From DRPN01 sp964599235 (GTDB lineage Bacteria; Bacteroidota; Bacteroidia; Bacteroidales; VadinHA17): a stretch of 64,000 nt of DNA. Under the pieces are notes generated by a model. The model did not search any database. It had not been told where the DNA came from and saw only the letters and a program-made list of their open reading frames with translations. Numbering within the stretch: the first letter of the stretch is position 1; each line of letters begins with the position of its first letter. The stretch spans positions 55,246 to 119,245 of the forward strand of contig CAZRDX010000054.1 of assembly GCA_964599235.1 (NCBI GenBank), in the 5' to 3' direction. Below are positions 36,040 through 45,129 of the stretch, piece by piece. The position numbers and the translations under genes are program-made.

Positions 36040-38925
36040 ATGGAAAAAAGATTCTTGTTCCTCTTCACATTCTTTTTCATCCCTTTTCTGGGCATTTCCC
36101 AGCCAAAGGGTGTTTTTCCTGCTCCTACCTACCCATTCGGGAAGACGCACGAATCCGTGACCACCACGACCAGCAGTCTCACGAACCCGGCGGTGGCTGT
36201 TTCCCCCAAGGATTCCCTGGTCCTGGTGGCACTTTATGAAGCTACGGGGGGCGACCAGTGGAAGAACCATGATCACTGGCTCACCGACAGCGTTTACAAA
36301 TGGTATGGCATCACACTGAATGACAATGGTCAGGTCGTTGAGATCCAACTCATGGACAACCATCTTACTGGAACCCTTCCCGAGGAGCTCGGAGAACTTC
36401 CGGACCTTCTTAAGATCAATTTAAAGATCAATCAGTTGTCAGGGTTTGTTCCCGCAACACTGGGCAATCCTGAACATCTGGAGTATCTTGATCTTTCACG
36501 CAACCAGCTGGAAGGGAAGATCCCTCCCGAATTGGGGAATCTGGAGGCGCTGACCTGGCTCAACCTCAGCAACAACCTGCTTACGGGAGAGATCCCCGAA
36601 GAACTGGGCGGGCTCATTTCCATCCGGACACTGGACCTTTCCGACAACCAACTGGAAGGGAAGATCCCTCCTTCCCTGGGTAATCTGCCCGACCTGATGA
36701 ACCTGGATCTTTCCTATAACAGACTTTCAGGAGAGATCCCCCCGGAACTCGGGAAACTTGCTTCGCTGTGGTACCTCAAGCTTGACTTCAATGAATTGGA
36801 GGGAGAGATACCTCCTGAACTGGGGGACCTTTCAGAATTGATCAGGCTTTCCCTCTCCCGAAACCGGCTTACAGGGAAAGTCCCTGCAGAACTGCAGAAC
36901 TTGTCGCGTCTGAACTATCTGATCCTGTCCGACAACCAGCTGACAGGCGGTTTCACCGACGACATCCAGAACATGCAATCCCTGAAATCCCTTGTCATTT
37001 CCGACAACCTTTTCACCGACTTGCCCGACCTGTCCGGTCTGCCTTTACAGAATTGCGATGTGAGGAGGAACCACCTTGATTTCGGGGATCTGGAAAACAC
37101 GGGTCTTTCCGCGGATGATCTCTTCTACGCCCCTCAGCTGCCCGTATCCGTCACCCGTGAGGACAACGGCACCTCTCTCACCTTCTCGGTAAGCGTGGAT
37201 GGTACCGACAACAAATATGCCTGGTACAACCTTGACGACCGGCTCCCCGGGGAAGAAGATACGGCCCTGACCGTCTCTCCGGATGCCACGGGAGGATATT
37301 ACTGCCAGATCGTCAACGCCCGGTATCCTGATCTCACCCTTTACTCTTTCGTCGAAACGGTTGGAGATGCTCCTGTCCTCAACGGGGTGAAGGAAGATGA
37401 GGCCAAAGCTTTGATAAGTCTTTACAAGGCCCTGGAGGGCGACCAATGGCGAAAGAACACCAACTGGCTTTCTTCCGGACCGGCAGCTACATGGTTCGGC
37501 GTTACCGTGGAAGGAGTACATGTGACAGCACTCTCGCTTTCCAATAATGGCCTGGCAGGGAAACTGCCTCCGGATATCGGTGCTCTGAGTTATTTACGAG
37601 AACTTTTTTTAGGCAGCAATGCTCTGACGGGTGAAATACCTACCGAGCTAGGGCAGCTCTCGGAGCTGACCTATCTCACGCTGGCATCCAATCAACTGAC
37701 GGGCTCCATCCCCAAAGAGATAGGCCGGCTCACCCACCTCCGCCTGATCAGCCTTTCGGAGAACCAACTGACCGGATCGATCCCGTCCCAACTGGGCGAT
37801 CTTCCCGATCTGTTCTATATCTCTCTGGACAAGAACCAACTGACCGGATCGATCCCTCCCGAGCTGGGAAACCTGAAACAGCTTGAAACCCTTGACCTTG
37901 CAGAGAACCAGCTCGCCGGCTCCATCCCCCCGGAGTTGGGGAACGCCACGGCCCTGTTCCGACTGGATCTCAACGACAACCACCTGACGGGAAGCCTTCC
38001 CGGCGAACTGGCCAATATCAACAATCTTTATTACCTCATCCTCACCAACAATGATCTTTCCGAAATAGGGGATGATGTACCCGACGGGCTGGCAGGCATC
38101 ATTTCGATGCAGAACAATCGTCTCACTTTCGAGGATCTGGAAAACCATCTCAGCCTTGCCAAGGTAAGTTTCTGGTACACTCCCCAGAAAAAAGTGGGGA
38201 ACTCCCTGGACACGCTCCTGCGTACCGGCACAAGCTATGTGATGCGGGCAGAGGTTGGCGGCGAACACAACCTTTATCAATGGTTCTTCAACGGGGACAC
38301 CCTTGCAGGCGCCACGGCCGATACCTTGATGATACGGTCCTTTACGTCCGACAGTGCCGGCACCTACATTTGCAGGATCACCAACACAGTGGTCCCCGAC
38401 CTGATCCTGGAGACGGAACCTATGATTCTGAGGGCCTTGTTGGGCATCAGGGTGCAGGTCACCGACGGCGAACAACCCCTGGAAGAGGTACTCGTCACTG
38501 CCGGTGATGAAGCAGATACCACCGACGCCAACGGCGAAGGCGAACTGGAGCTGGTTGCCGGCACTTATGTGGTAACCGTGACAAAAGAAGGATACAATGC
38601 TTTCAGCGACACGGTTTCATTTTCGCGGGACACGGTACTGACCTTCGAGCTGACCCCGGCCACAGGCATCCCCGGTCAACCGGCATCTTCTCTGCGGGTC
38701 TACCCCAATCCCTCGTCGGGGGTGATCACCGTGGAACTGCCACGTTCCCTGCGGAACGGGTCGTTGCGCATCTTCAGCATGAACGGCGCGTTACGTACCA
38801 CCCAACCCGTGAACAGCCGTAAACAGATCAAGTTTCACCTGGAAGACCTTCCTCCAGGCCTGTATATCCTGGAGGTCTGGGAGGAGAACGATATCCTGTG
38901 GCGACAAAAATTGCTGATCAGATAA
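36040..38925 (+). CDS. T9SS-secreted leucine-rich-repeat surface protein
   Basis: Surface protein of 961 residues with an internally duplicated plan. Signal peptide: FLFLFTFFFIPFLG, cleaved near ISQ. A capping motif LVALYEATGGDQWKNHDHWL leads into about ten 24-residue repeats of the form LDLSxNxLxGxIPxELGNL (about 107-350), followed by an Ig-like domain. A second capping motif (LISLYKALEGDQWRKNTNWL) begins a second block of repeats (about 450-703) and a second Ig-like domain. A PEGA/carboxypeptidase-regulatory-like domain (about 800-875) and a T9SS sorting domain (SLRVYPNPSSGVITV to QKLLIR) complete it. The frame starts earlier, inside fbaA, but ATG 36040 has the signal peptide and follows the terminator. 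Confidence 0.9.
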   Translation: MEKRFLFLFTFFFIPFLGISQPKGVFPAPTYPFGKTHESVTTTTSSLTNPAVAVSPKDSLVLVALYEATGGDQWKNHDHWLTDSVYKWYGITLNDNGQVVEIQLMDNHLTGTLPEELGELPDLLKINLKINQLSGFVPATLGNPEHLEYLDLSRNQLEGKIPPELGNLEALTWLNLSNNLLTGEIPEELGGLISIRTLDLSDNQLEGKIPPSLGNLPDLMNLDLSYNRLSGEIPPELGKLASLWYLKLDFNELEGEIPPELGDLSELIRLSLSRNRLTGKVPAELQNLSRLNYLILSDNQLTGGFTDDIQNMQSLKSLVISDNLFTDLPDLSGLPLQNCDVRRNHLDFGDLENTGLSADDLFYAPQLPVSVTREDNGTSLTFSVSVDGTDNKYAWYNLDDRLPGEEDTALTVSPDATGGYYCQIVNARYPDLTLYSFVETVGDAPVLNGVKEDEAKALISLYKALEGDQWRKNTNWLSSGPAATWFGVTVEGVHVTALSLSNNGLAGKLPPDIGALSYLRELFLGSNALTGEIPTELGQLSELTYLTLASNQLTGSIPKEIGRLTHLRLISLSENQLTGSIPSQLGDLPDLFYISLDKNQLTGSIPPELGNLKQLETLDLAENQLAGSIPPELGNATALFRLDLNDNHLTGSLPGELANINNLYYLILTNNDLSEIGDDVPDGLAGIISMQNNRLTFEDLENHLSLAKVSFWYTPQKKVGNSLDTLLRTGTSYVMRAEVGGEHNLYQWFFNGDTLAGATADTLMIRSFTSDSAGTYICRITNTVVPDLILETEPMILRALLGIRVQVTDGEQPLEEVLVTAGDEADTTDANGEGELELVAGTYVVTVTKEGYNAFSDTVSFSRDTVLTFELTPATGIPGQPASSLRVYPNPSSGVITVELPRSLRNGSLRIFSMNGALRTTQPVNSRKQIKFHLEDLPPGLYILEVWEENDILWRQKLLIR

Positions 38926-38929
38926 GAAG

Positions 38930-38960
38930 AAGAGCCGGCCGTGGTCGGCTCTTTCTTTTT
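38930..38960 (+). terminator. rho-independent terminator after the LRR gene
   Basis: Stem AAGAGCCG (38930-38937) with CGGCTCTT (38946-38953), inner GC pairs possible, then a T-rich tail. It begins 5 nt past the stop codon. Confidence 0.8.
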
Positions 38961-39030
38961 CAGGGAAATGGAAAGGGAGTGGTGAAAATGAGAGAAATTT
39001 TTTATCTTTCCGGTGAAGCAGAGAGCTGTC

Positions 39031-39786
39031 ATGTCCCAGGAGCTGATCCGTGCGGTCATCATCGACGATGAGCAGGATGCCATCGATCTTCTGAAGGAAC
39101 TCCTGAAGGAGCATCGCGAGGTGGAGGTGGTGGCCACGGCCATCGACAGTGAGCAGGGTTATCGTGCCATTCTCGAGCATCATCCTGATCTGGTTTTTCT
39201 GGACATCCAGATGCCGCGGGAGAACGGCCTGCAGCTCGCCGGCCGCCTGCCGGATCTTCCCGACCGTCCGGCCATCATTTTCGTCACCGCTTACGATCAG
39301 TTCGCCATATCGGCCATCAAAAAAGCCGCCCTTGACTACATCCTCAAGCCTGTAGGACGCCGGGATCTTGAAGAAGCTCTCAGCCGCTACCAGCACTACC
39401 GTTATCGGACCTTTGTCAGCAGCAAACTGGAGGAACTGATCGACCGGATCTCCCATCCTCAGCGTATCAAGTTCAACACGCGATCCGGTTTCGTGGTCAT
39501 CGATCCTGATGACATCCTTTTCTGCATAGCCGAAGGCAACTATACAGAAGTCATTCTCACCAGCGGCAAGAGCGAGATGGTAACCCATTCTTTGGGCAGT
39601 ATGGAGGCTATTCTTCCCTCTGCCATTTTTTTCAGGTCCAGCCGCTCCCATCTCATCAACATTCGTTATATCCTCCGTTTAGAGCGTAAGAACCGTACCT
39701 GCGAGCTGGGAGCCAACGGGTTCACCCATACCCTGATCATTCCCCGGCTCCGGATGGCCACCCTGGAAAAGATCATGGGACAATGA
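39031..39786 (+). CDS. LytTR-type response regulator
   Basis: Two-component regulator with an N-terminal receiver (AVIIDDEQDA; phospho-acceptor Asp in LVFLDIQMP; Thr in IFVTAYD; Lys in ILKPVG) and a C-terminal LytTR DNA-binding domain (IKFNTRSGFVVIDPDDILFCIAEGNYTEV, then FFRSSRSHLINIRYI). ATG 39031 is preferred over GTG 39013, since a -7-like box (TATCTTTC, 39003-39010) would place the transcript start after 39013. No kinase is adjacent; the FG-GAP/LytS kinase at 14221-16287 is the only LytS-type kinase in the window and a candidate partner (inference). Confidence 0.93.
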   Translation: MSQELIRAVIIDDEQDAIDLLKELLKEHREVEVVATAIDSEQGYRAILEHHPDLVFLDIQMPRENGLQLAGRLPDLPDRPAIIFVTAYDQFAISAIKKAALDYILKPVGRRDLEEALSRYQHYRYRTFVSSKLEELIDRISHPQRIKFNTRSGFVVIDPDDILFCIAEGNYTEVILTSGKSEMVTHSLGSMEAILPSAIFFRSSRSHLINIRYILRLERKNRTCELGANGFTHTLIIPRLRMATLEKIMGQ

Positions 39787-39787
39787 C

Positions 39788-40207
39788 CTAATCGATCTGT
39801 ACGCAGTAAGGACACGGCAGGCGGCCGGCGAGCTGCGTTCGTTCCAAAAAGCCTTCGTTCCCGGCCGGGCTGGGATCTTCAGTCCACCGCAAAGCATGCA
39901 GAAAGATCTTATTCTCCCTGTCACGACGGATCACACCCGTGATGCGGTACCTCCCATTCAGCTGAAGATTCCCTTCCCGCAGTTCTACACGCAGGTTCAG
40001 ATCCTCTCCCCCCAGAAAACAATTCCGGCCTTCCAGGAAAAGGTCCATTTCGCACACCACTCCTGTCACCACCACCTTTTGTCCTTCGTAATAATCAGGA
40101 TCGTTCAGGATCTCTTCCACGTTCACCAGAGGAGGCTCACGGTACGACCAGAGGAAGAAAGTGCCGGCCATTGCAAGGAAAACAAGATATCTTCTGAGAG
40201 AGATCAT
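39788..40207 (-). CDS. hypothetical membrane-anchored OB-fold-like protein
   Basis: A 139-residue protein with one N-terminal hydrophobic segment (YLVFLAMAGTFFLW), acting as signal peptide or anchor. The region VNVEEILNDPDYYEGQKVVVTGVV followed by LNLRVELREGNLQLNGRYRITGVI looks like an OB-fold of the tRNA_anti-like type; I infer this from strand pattern only, quoting two separate pieces. It ends with a CPYC motif (GRLPCPYCVQID). The gene converges with the LytTR regulator, one base between stops. A -7 box lies about 26 nt upstream of its ATG. Function unknown. Confidence 0.65.
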   Translation of the reverse strand: MISLRRYLVFLAMAGTFFLWSYREPPLVNVEEILNDPDYYEGQKVVVTGVVCEMDLFLEGRNCFLGGEDLNLRVELREGNLQLNGRYRITGVIRRDRENKIFLHALRWTEDPSPAGNEGFLERTQLAGRLPCPYCVQID

Positions 40208-40232
40208 GGTTGGACTCCGGCTGGTAGGAATC

Positions 40233-40240
40233 CAAAGATA
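40233..40240 (-). promoter_or_regulatory. -7 box of the OB-fold-like gene
   Basis: On the minus strand TATCTTTG, an exact TAnnTTTG match, lies about 26 nt before the ATG at 40207. A TTTG further upstream is 22 bp away, slightly too far for an ideal -33. Confidence 0.5.
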
Positions 40241-40347
40241 AGTTTTGAATCTGTTCGTTCAGCAAAGGTCGGCACTTATTGTGTGAAGCATCCGCTTCTC
40301 ATGATGAACCCTTCTTTTTTTTGGATGAAGCTACATCCGGGTTTCTT

Positions 40348-41550
40348 TCATTTTTCCTGTTTGAGCAGGCGGGGTGCCGACAGCATGATGCCCCATGCGC
40401 CCAGCGGCGCGGTCAGGAGGATGCTGAGGACAGCCACTGCGAGGATGGTCTCTCCCGGGGCGGGATCCATTCCCGCTGCCTGCATGGCCAGCAGCGGTGC
40501 TCCGCCTATGGCAGCCTGTACCGTGGCTTTGGGAAGATAGGCGATCACCACGAACAAACGTTCTTTCCTGTTGAGATCGGTACCCATCAAGCTGAGCCAG
40601 GTACCTAAGCTGCGGAACACCAGGGCGATGAAGATCAGCAAGGCTCCGTTCACGCCGGTGTCGAGGGCGACACGGACATTCACCTGGGCACCGACCATCA
40701 CAAAGAGCACGATCTCGGCGGGTACCCACAGCTTGGCCAGCTGAGCTGAGATCTCATGGGCATAACGGCTGCGGTTCTTCAGGATGATGTACCCGATGGT
40801 CATCACCGCCAGGAGCGCGGCAAAAGGAACATAGTCTCTCGTCATATGTTCCAGGCTCATCAGGAGGACGGCCACCGAAAGGATGGTCAGCACACGATGA
40901 GTGGGCGGCGGATCGTACCTGTCAAAGATCTTATAAAGAACCGCTCCCGTCAGCAGTCCCACACCGATCCCCACTACGATCGAAAGGGGGATGGAAAACA
41001 ACTCCCAGGCCAGGTTCATCTGCCGTCCGGTATAGATACCGATCAACACGCTGTAAATAACGATCACGAAGACATCATCGATGGAAGAACCGGCCAGGAC
41101 GAGGGTGGGTATACCCTTGTCCGTTCCTCTTTTTTCGTCGATGAACCGGATCATGAGGGGTACCACCACAGCCGGAGATACCGCCGCCAGGACAGCTCCC
41201 AGGATGGCTGATTCCATTCTGCCGAGAGGAAGGAACCACGGACCCAAGAAAGTAATGGCCGCCCCTTCGAAGACTGCCGGAATGAACGACAACAACAAGG
41301 CCGGCCGGCCCACACGCATCAGGGTCTCTTTCGAAAGTTCGAAACCCGCCCGCAGGATGATCACGATCAATGCCCCCATCCGCAGATCGGAAGAGATGGC
41401 CAGAAGGGAAGGATCCAGCCAGCCACACACATAAGGACCCGAAAGGATGCCCAGCAACAACATCCCGATCAGCGGCGGGGTCTTGATGTATTTGAACAGA
41501 TACGCAATGATGAAACTGATGACAATGAGCGCTGCCAGATTTTCCGCCAT
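40348..41550 (-). CDS. cation:proton antiporter (CPA family)
   Basis: Inner-membrane monovalent cation/proton exchanger, 400 residues with about 12 hydrophobic segments. The ion-binding Asp pair lies in LAGSSIDDVFVI, and the early LFKYIKTPPLIGMLLLGILSGP and SPAVVVPLMIRF match Na+/H+ exchanger domains. There is no RCK/TrkA domain at the C-terminus, so it is shorter than KefB/C types and closer to NhaP-like or MvaN-like forms. It would help control pH and sodium. It is transcribed toward the OB-fold-like gene, 140 nt apart, and is divergent from the GH13 gene. Confidence 0.88.
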   Translation of the reverse strand: MAENLAALIVISFIIAYLFKYIKTPPLIGMLLLGILSGPYVCGWLDPSLLAISSDLRMGALIVIILRAGFELSKETLMRVGRPALLLSFIPAVFEGAAITFLGPWFLPLGRMESAILGAVLAAVSPAVVVPLMIRFIDEKRGTDKGIPTLVLAGSSIDDVFVIVIYSVLIGIYTGRQMNLAWELFSIPLSIVVGIGVGLLTGAVLYKIFDRYDPPPTHRVLTILSVAVLLMSLEHMTRDYVPFAALLAVMTIGYIILKNRSRYAHEISAQLAKLWVPAEIVLFVMVGAQVNVRVALDTGVNGALLIFIALVFRSLGTWLSLMGTDLNRKERLFVVIAYLPKATVQAAIGGAPLLAMQAAGMDPAPGETILAVAVLSILLTAPLGAWGIMLSAPRLLKQEK

Positions 41551-41751
41551 GACAGATCCTTTTTGAGTTCCAATTCAGGCAGAGGTTATCAGCTCCTTGT
41601 CAGGGGCGGTCAAAGGGAAACCTCATTCCCTCCCGGCCGGATGATCCCGGCAAACGAGGGGGGCAAAAGTAAAAAATTATGTTTTTTCAGAAAAATCCTT
41701 ACTTTTACTGCACCAATATCAAAATCCTTATTCCTCATTCATCCCTGCATC

Positions 41752-43125
41752 ATGAGAACCATGCCCCTTTTTCGGACAGGGAGTTTCGTCATCCTGCTGA
41801 TCACCATGTTTGCCTGCAAATCCCGCCAGGAAAACAGCATTCCTTTCGTTTCCACCGTGGACCACCCGGAATGGAGCAGGAAAGCCGTCCTGTACGAGGT
41901 GAACATCCGACAGTATACACCGGAAGGCACATTCCGGGCTTTTGCAACCCATTTGCCCCGCCTTCGCCGGCTGGGTGTCGACATCCTGTGGTTCATGCCA
42001 CTCTATCCCATTGGTGAGGAAGGGAGAAAAGGTACGCTGGGCAGCTACTATGCCGTAAAAGACTATCTGGAGGTCAACCCGGAGTTCGGCACCAAGGCGG
42101 AGCTGAAAGCCCTGATCGATACCGCCCATGCGATGGGTTTCCGGGTATTGTTCGACTGGGTGGCCAACCATACAGCGAGGGATCATTCCTGGGCCACGGA
42201 ACATCCCGAATGGTACGAACACGATAGCCTCGGGCATTTTGTTTCACCATACGACTGGACCGATGTGATCCAGCTCAACTACCGTGACCACCGCCTCTGG
42301 AGGGCCATGGTGGATGCCATGCGCTACTGGGTGGAGGATTTCGGCATCGATGGTTACCGTTGTGATTACCCTGGCCGCATCCCCGTGGCTTTCTGGGATT
42401 CCGCACGTCAGGTGCTGCAGGGCATCCGCCCCGTCCTCCTTCTTGCCGAAGATGAAGCCCATACGGCTCTTCTTGAACGGGCCTTCGACATGAACTACGC
42501 CTGGGAATATCTTCATCTTACCGAAGAGATCGCCCGCGGGGAGAAAAACGCATCCGACCTGAAAGCTTATTTCGAACGCCAGAAGAAACAATACCCTCCC
42601 TCCGTCTACCGCCTCAATTGCCTGACCAACCACGACGAGAACTCCTGGAACGGGACCGTCTTTGAACGCTACGGAAAAGGGGTCCGTGTCTTTGCACTTC
42701 TCGCTTTCACGGTTCCCGGTATGCCGCTCCTCTATTCCGGGCAGGAGGCAGGACTTGATAAGAGACTGAAATTCTTTGAAAAGGATACGATCATATGGAG
42801 TGACACTTCCGTATGGACTCCTTTTTACCGCACCCTTATTCGTACCAAACATGAGGAAGAGGCCTTGTGGAACGGCACGGCGGGAGGAAGGATCACCCTC
42901 CTTGAGACCAACCGTCCGGAAGAGATCTTCTCCTTTATGCGGGAAAAAAACGGTAGCACCGTCATGGTGGTGACCAACCTTTCGGACCATCCGGTGACCG
43001 TTTCCATGTATGTGCCTTCTTCCCTGAAAGGGATTTGTCGAACACTTTCCGGCGACCAGGCCACGTTGAGCGATTCCCTCCACATCACCCTACAGGCATG
43101 GAAAGGACTGCTGTACAGGAAGTAA
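41752..43125 (+). CDS. GH13 alpha-amylase family lipoprotein
   Basis: Glycoside hydrolase family 13 enzyme acting on alpha-glucans, 457 residues. A lipobox LITMFAC puts the lipidated Cys at position 22, so it is anchored to a membrane, probably the outer one. The catalytic triad is visible: nucleophile Asp205 in GYRCDYPG, acid/base Glu233 in LLAEDEAH and Asp295 in LTNHDENSW. FDWVANHTARDH is the usual conserved region I. A short beta-sandwich domain C closes the protein. The frame begins at 41563, but ATG 41752 gives the lipoprotein signal. Product specificity (maltose, maltooligosaccharides) is not decidable, but fits the nearby maltose phosphorylase route. Confidence 0.92.
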   Translation: MRTMPLFRTGSFVILLITMFACKSRQENSIPFVSTVDHPEWSRKAVLYEVNIRQYTPEGTFRAFATHLPRLRRLGVDILWFMPLYPIGEEGRKGTLGSYYAVKDYLEVNPEFGTKAELKALIDTAHAMGFRVLFDWVANHTARDHSWATEHPEWYEHDSLGHFVSPYDWTDVIQLNYRDHRLWRAMVDAMRYWVEDFGIDGYRCDYPGRIPVAFWDSARQVLQGIRPVLLLAEDEAHTALLERAFDMNYAWEYLHLTEEIARGEKNASDLKAYFERQKKQYPPSVYRLNCLTNHDENSWNGTVFERYGKGVRVFALLAFTVPGMPLLYSGQEAGLDKRLKFFEKDTIIWSDTSVWTPFYRTLIRTKHEEEALWNGTAGGRITLLETNRPEEIFSFMREKNGSTVMVVTNLSDHPVTVSMYVPSSLKGICRTLSGDQATLSDSLHITLQAWKGLLYRK

Positions 43126-43158
43126 AAACACCCCGGATAAACCATTAATTTCAATGAT

Positions 43159-44082
43159 ATGAGAAAATCATTCACTGTCTTTTGGTTATTGGGCATGTTG
43201 CCCCTGGTCCTTTCGGCGCAAGTGACCGACAAGGAAAAAGAGGTACGTACCCAGCATCAGGATACCGTACTTGGATGGAAGGCAGGGGGCAGCTTCGCTC
43301 TCACTTTTTCCCAAAGTGCCTACTCCAACTGGGTAGGCGGAGGAGACAACGCCATCTCCGGTATCAGCGATCTCAATCTTTTCCTCAAAAAGATAGGAGA
43401 GAACAGCGCATGGGAGAACACCTTACAGGTCCGTTACGGAATGCAGCAGTTGAAACAGGACAAGCTGCAAAAGACCGACGACCTGATCAATCTCACCACC
43501 AAATACGGATACAAGGCTTCCCGGAACTGGTACTATTCCGTACTGGCCACTTTCACCACCCAGATGACCACCGGTTACAGTACCGACGACGCCAGCCTCC
43601 GCATCTCCACTTTCATGGCACCCGCCTATCTCTTCGTATCTGCCGGGATGGATTACAAATGGAAGGATCATCTGAGCCTTTTTCTCTCCCCGTTCACGAG
43701 CAAGACCATTTTCGTGCTCGACCAAGCCCTGTCTGATTCGGGATCGTTCGGGGTCACACCGGGTCAGAGCATACGCAGCGAGTTCGGAGGTTATCTGAAA
43801 TTCCTGTTCCGGTATGAGATCATCAAGAACGTCCACTTCCAGACCAAACTGAACCTTTTCTCCAACTACCTGGAAGATCCGCAGAACGTGGACGTCTTTT
43901 GGGAAGTGCTGTTCGATCTTAAGGTAAATAAATTCCTGACAGCCAGCATCCTCACGGACATGTACTATGATGACAACACCCTCATCAAGTACGATTCGAA
44001 CGGCGACGGCGTACCTGACCGGGAAGGTCCGCGTTTGCAGTTCAAGGAGATCTTCGGACTGGGGATCAAAGTAAGTTTTTAA
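43159..44082 (+). CDS. DUF3078 family outer-membrane protein
   Basis: Exported 307-residue protein matching DUF3078, found in Bacteroidota. Signal peptide: FTVFWLLGMLPLVL, cleaved near SAQ. The diagnostic segment is GWKAGGSFALTFSQSAYSNW followed by VGGGDNAISG; many amphipathic strands follow, and the chain ends FGLGIKVSF with a terminal Phe, as for outer-membrane barrels. Role unknown. It starts 33 nt after the GH13 gene on the same strand, and its end overlaps the convergent BtuF-like gene by 17 nt. Confidence 0.88.
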   Translation: MRKSFTVFWLLGMLPLVLSAQVTDKEKEVRTQHQDTVLGWKAGGSFALTFSQSAYSNWVGGGDNAISGISDLNLFLKKIGENSAWENTLQVRYGMQQLKQDKLQKTDDLINLTTKYGYKASRNWYYSVLATFTTQMTTGYSTDDASLRISTFMAPAYLFVSAGMDYKWKDHLSLFLSPFTSKTIFVLDQALSDSGSFGVTPGQSIRSEFGGYLKFLFRYEIIKNVHFQTKLNLFSNYLEDPQNVDVFWEVLFDLKVNKFLTASILTDMYYDDNTLIKYDSNGDGVPDREGPRLQFKEIFGLGIKVSF

Positions 44083-44962
44083 GAGGGGTCCAGTAAACTC
44101 CTTTTTTTTCGTTGTCAGGATTTTCGGGATGGAGGATCTCCCCGAGGATCCGGAGTGTGTTCTCCAGGCCGATGCAACTGTGATCGTAAAAGACCGGGCC
44201 GTCGACAGCCACGATTCTGGGCGGCTCTTCACACTGGAACACCGATGAGAGGTAAGCTTTGTCCAGTGCAGCCGCTTTCTGAAGGTTCTGCTCGAGCGAC
44301 AGATGGGGATCCCCGGTAATCACCACGTCGGGAGGCCTTTCGAAATAGGTGTCAGTAAAGACAAAAGAGTCGTCACCTTCGATGAGGGGTTGTGCTCCGA
44401 CCAGCCGGAGCAGATCGCTCAACCAGCGTCCGGCCAGTTGCAGGTGAGGCCAGTTGCGGAGGATGGCCACAGTCACCTCTTTTTTCATCAGGCTGCGTCG
44501 GGCTGCTTTTTTCAGTCTCTTTCTACACAGTCTCACTTTCTCGAACGCCTTTTTTTCATATCCGAACAGTTTACCCACCGCTTCCATATCGTGCAGCAAT
44601 TCCTCCAAAGTGTGAGGATACACATCCACCAGCCGGCATCCCGGCAATCCGTCCTGTTCTAGTATTTGTTCCGCTTCTTCCAGCGACAGGCCAGAGAGGT
44701 TGAGTGCTCCCTCCGTAAGCAGGTGGGAAGGGGCCAACTCCCTCAGTTTGTTCATGTCCACATCCCACAAAGAAAGGAACATCTCTGAGAGGGTGAGCTG
44801 CTCCTTCTCCTTGCTGCTCCAAGGACGTGTCACCACCGGCACCTGTGCTGGGTCCTGCAACACGAGAGAGTCATGCGAACAGCCTGCCACCCAATGATCC
44901 AGCTCAAGATCGAGCAGCAACTGTGTCGCCCAGGGAGTCAGGGATACGATTCGGATCTCCAC
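44066..44962 (-). CDS. BtuF-like helical-backbone metal/cobalamin receptor without signal peptide
   Basis: Resembles ABC-transporter substrate-binding proteins of the vitamin B12/siderophore group (COG0614): IRIVSLTPWATQLLLDLEL at the start, a central long helix, and a second lobe opening at VTVAILRNWPHLQLAGRW. It has no signal peptide or lipobox, so it should be cytoplasmic, unlike BtuF; similar cytosolic forms occur in other bacteria and their role is unclear. The start is GTG 44962. No permease or ATPase gene is adjacent. A perfect 15-bp tandem repeat lies about 45-75 nt upstream. Confidence 0.8.
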   Translation of the reverse strand: MEIRIVSLTPWATQLLLDLELDHWVAGCSHDSLVLQDPAQVPVVTRPWSSKEKEQLTLSEMFLSLWDVDMNKLRELAPSHLLTEGALNLSGLSLEEAEQILEQDGLPGCRLVDVYPHTLEELLHDMEAVGKLFGYEKKAFEKVRLCRKRLKKAARRSLMKKEVTVAILRNWPHLQLAGRWLSDLLRLVGAQPLIEGDDSFVFTDTYFERPPDVVITGDPHLSLEQNLQKAAALDKAYLSSVFQCEEPPRIVAVDGPVFYDHSCIGLENTLRILGEILHPENPDNEKKGVYWTPLKNLL

Positions 44963-45005
44963 TTCCGCAAGATCTTTGTAAATTCCTCACAAAAGGTATA
45001 CCGTT

Positions 45006-45035
45006 CGAAATCTACGAAAACGAAATCTACGAAAA
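45006..45035. repeat. perfect 15-bp tandem duplication
   Basis: The unit CGAAATCTACGAAAA occurs at 45006-45020 and again at 45021-45035. It lies in the divergent space between the BtuF-like gene and the AAE transporter gene. It may be a tandem binding site or a recent slippage duplication. Confidence 0.8.
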
Positions 45036-45106
45036 AAAGAGGGTGCAGGAAAGAGGTGCACGCCGTAAAACTGACATTTCTTATCTTCCGGAACCATGAA
45101 CTTCCC

Positions 45107-45114
45107 TATTTTTG
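45107..45114 (+). promoter_or_regulatory. -7 box of the AAE transporter gene
   Basis: Exact TAnnTTTG match (TATTTTTG), 15 nt before ATG 45130. It overlaps the alternative TTG start at 45112, which is therefore rejected. The -33 element is weak. Confidence 0.6.
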
Positions 45115-45129
45115 CTTCAAAGATCAAGG

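Noticed and set aside
36480..37960. Evenly spaced repeats resembling a CRISPR array or satellite
   Set aside because: They are 72-bp codon-level repeats of leucine-rich-repeat units in an intact open reading frame, diverged between copies and without unique spacers.
40310..40340. Hairpin GGATGAAGCTACATCC near a T run
   Set aside because: The T run lies 5' of the hairpin on the plus strand, and on the minus strand the hairpin is followed by A, so it cannot act as a rho-independent terminator for the antiporter gene.
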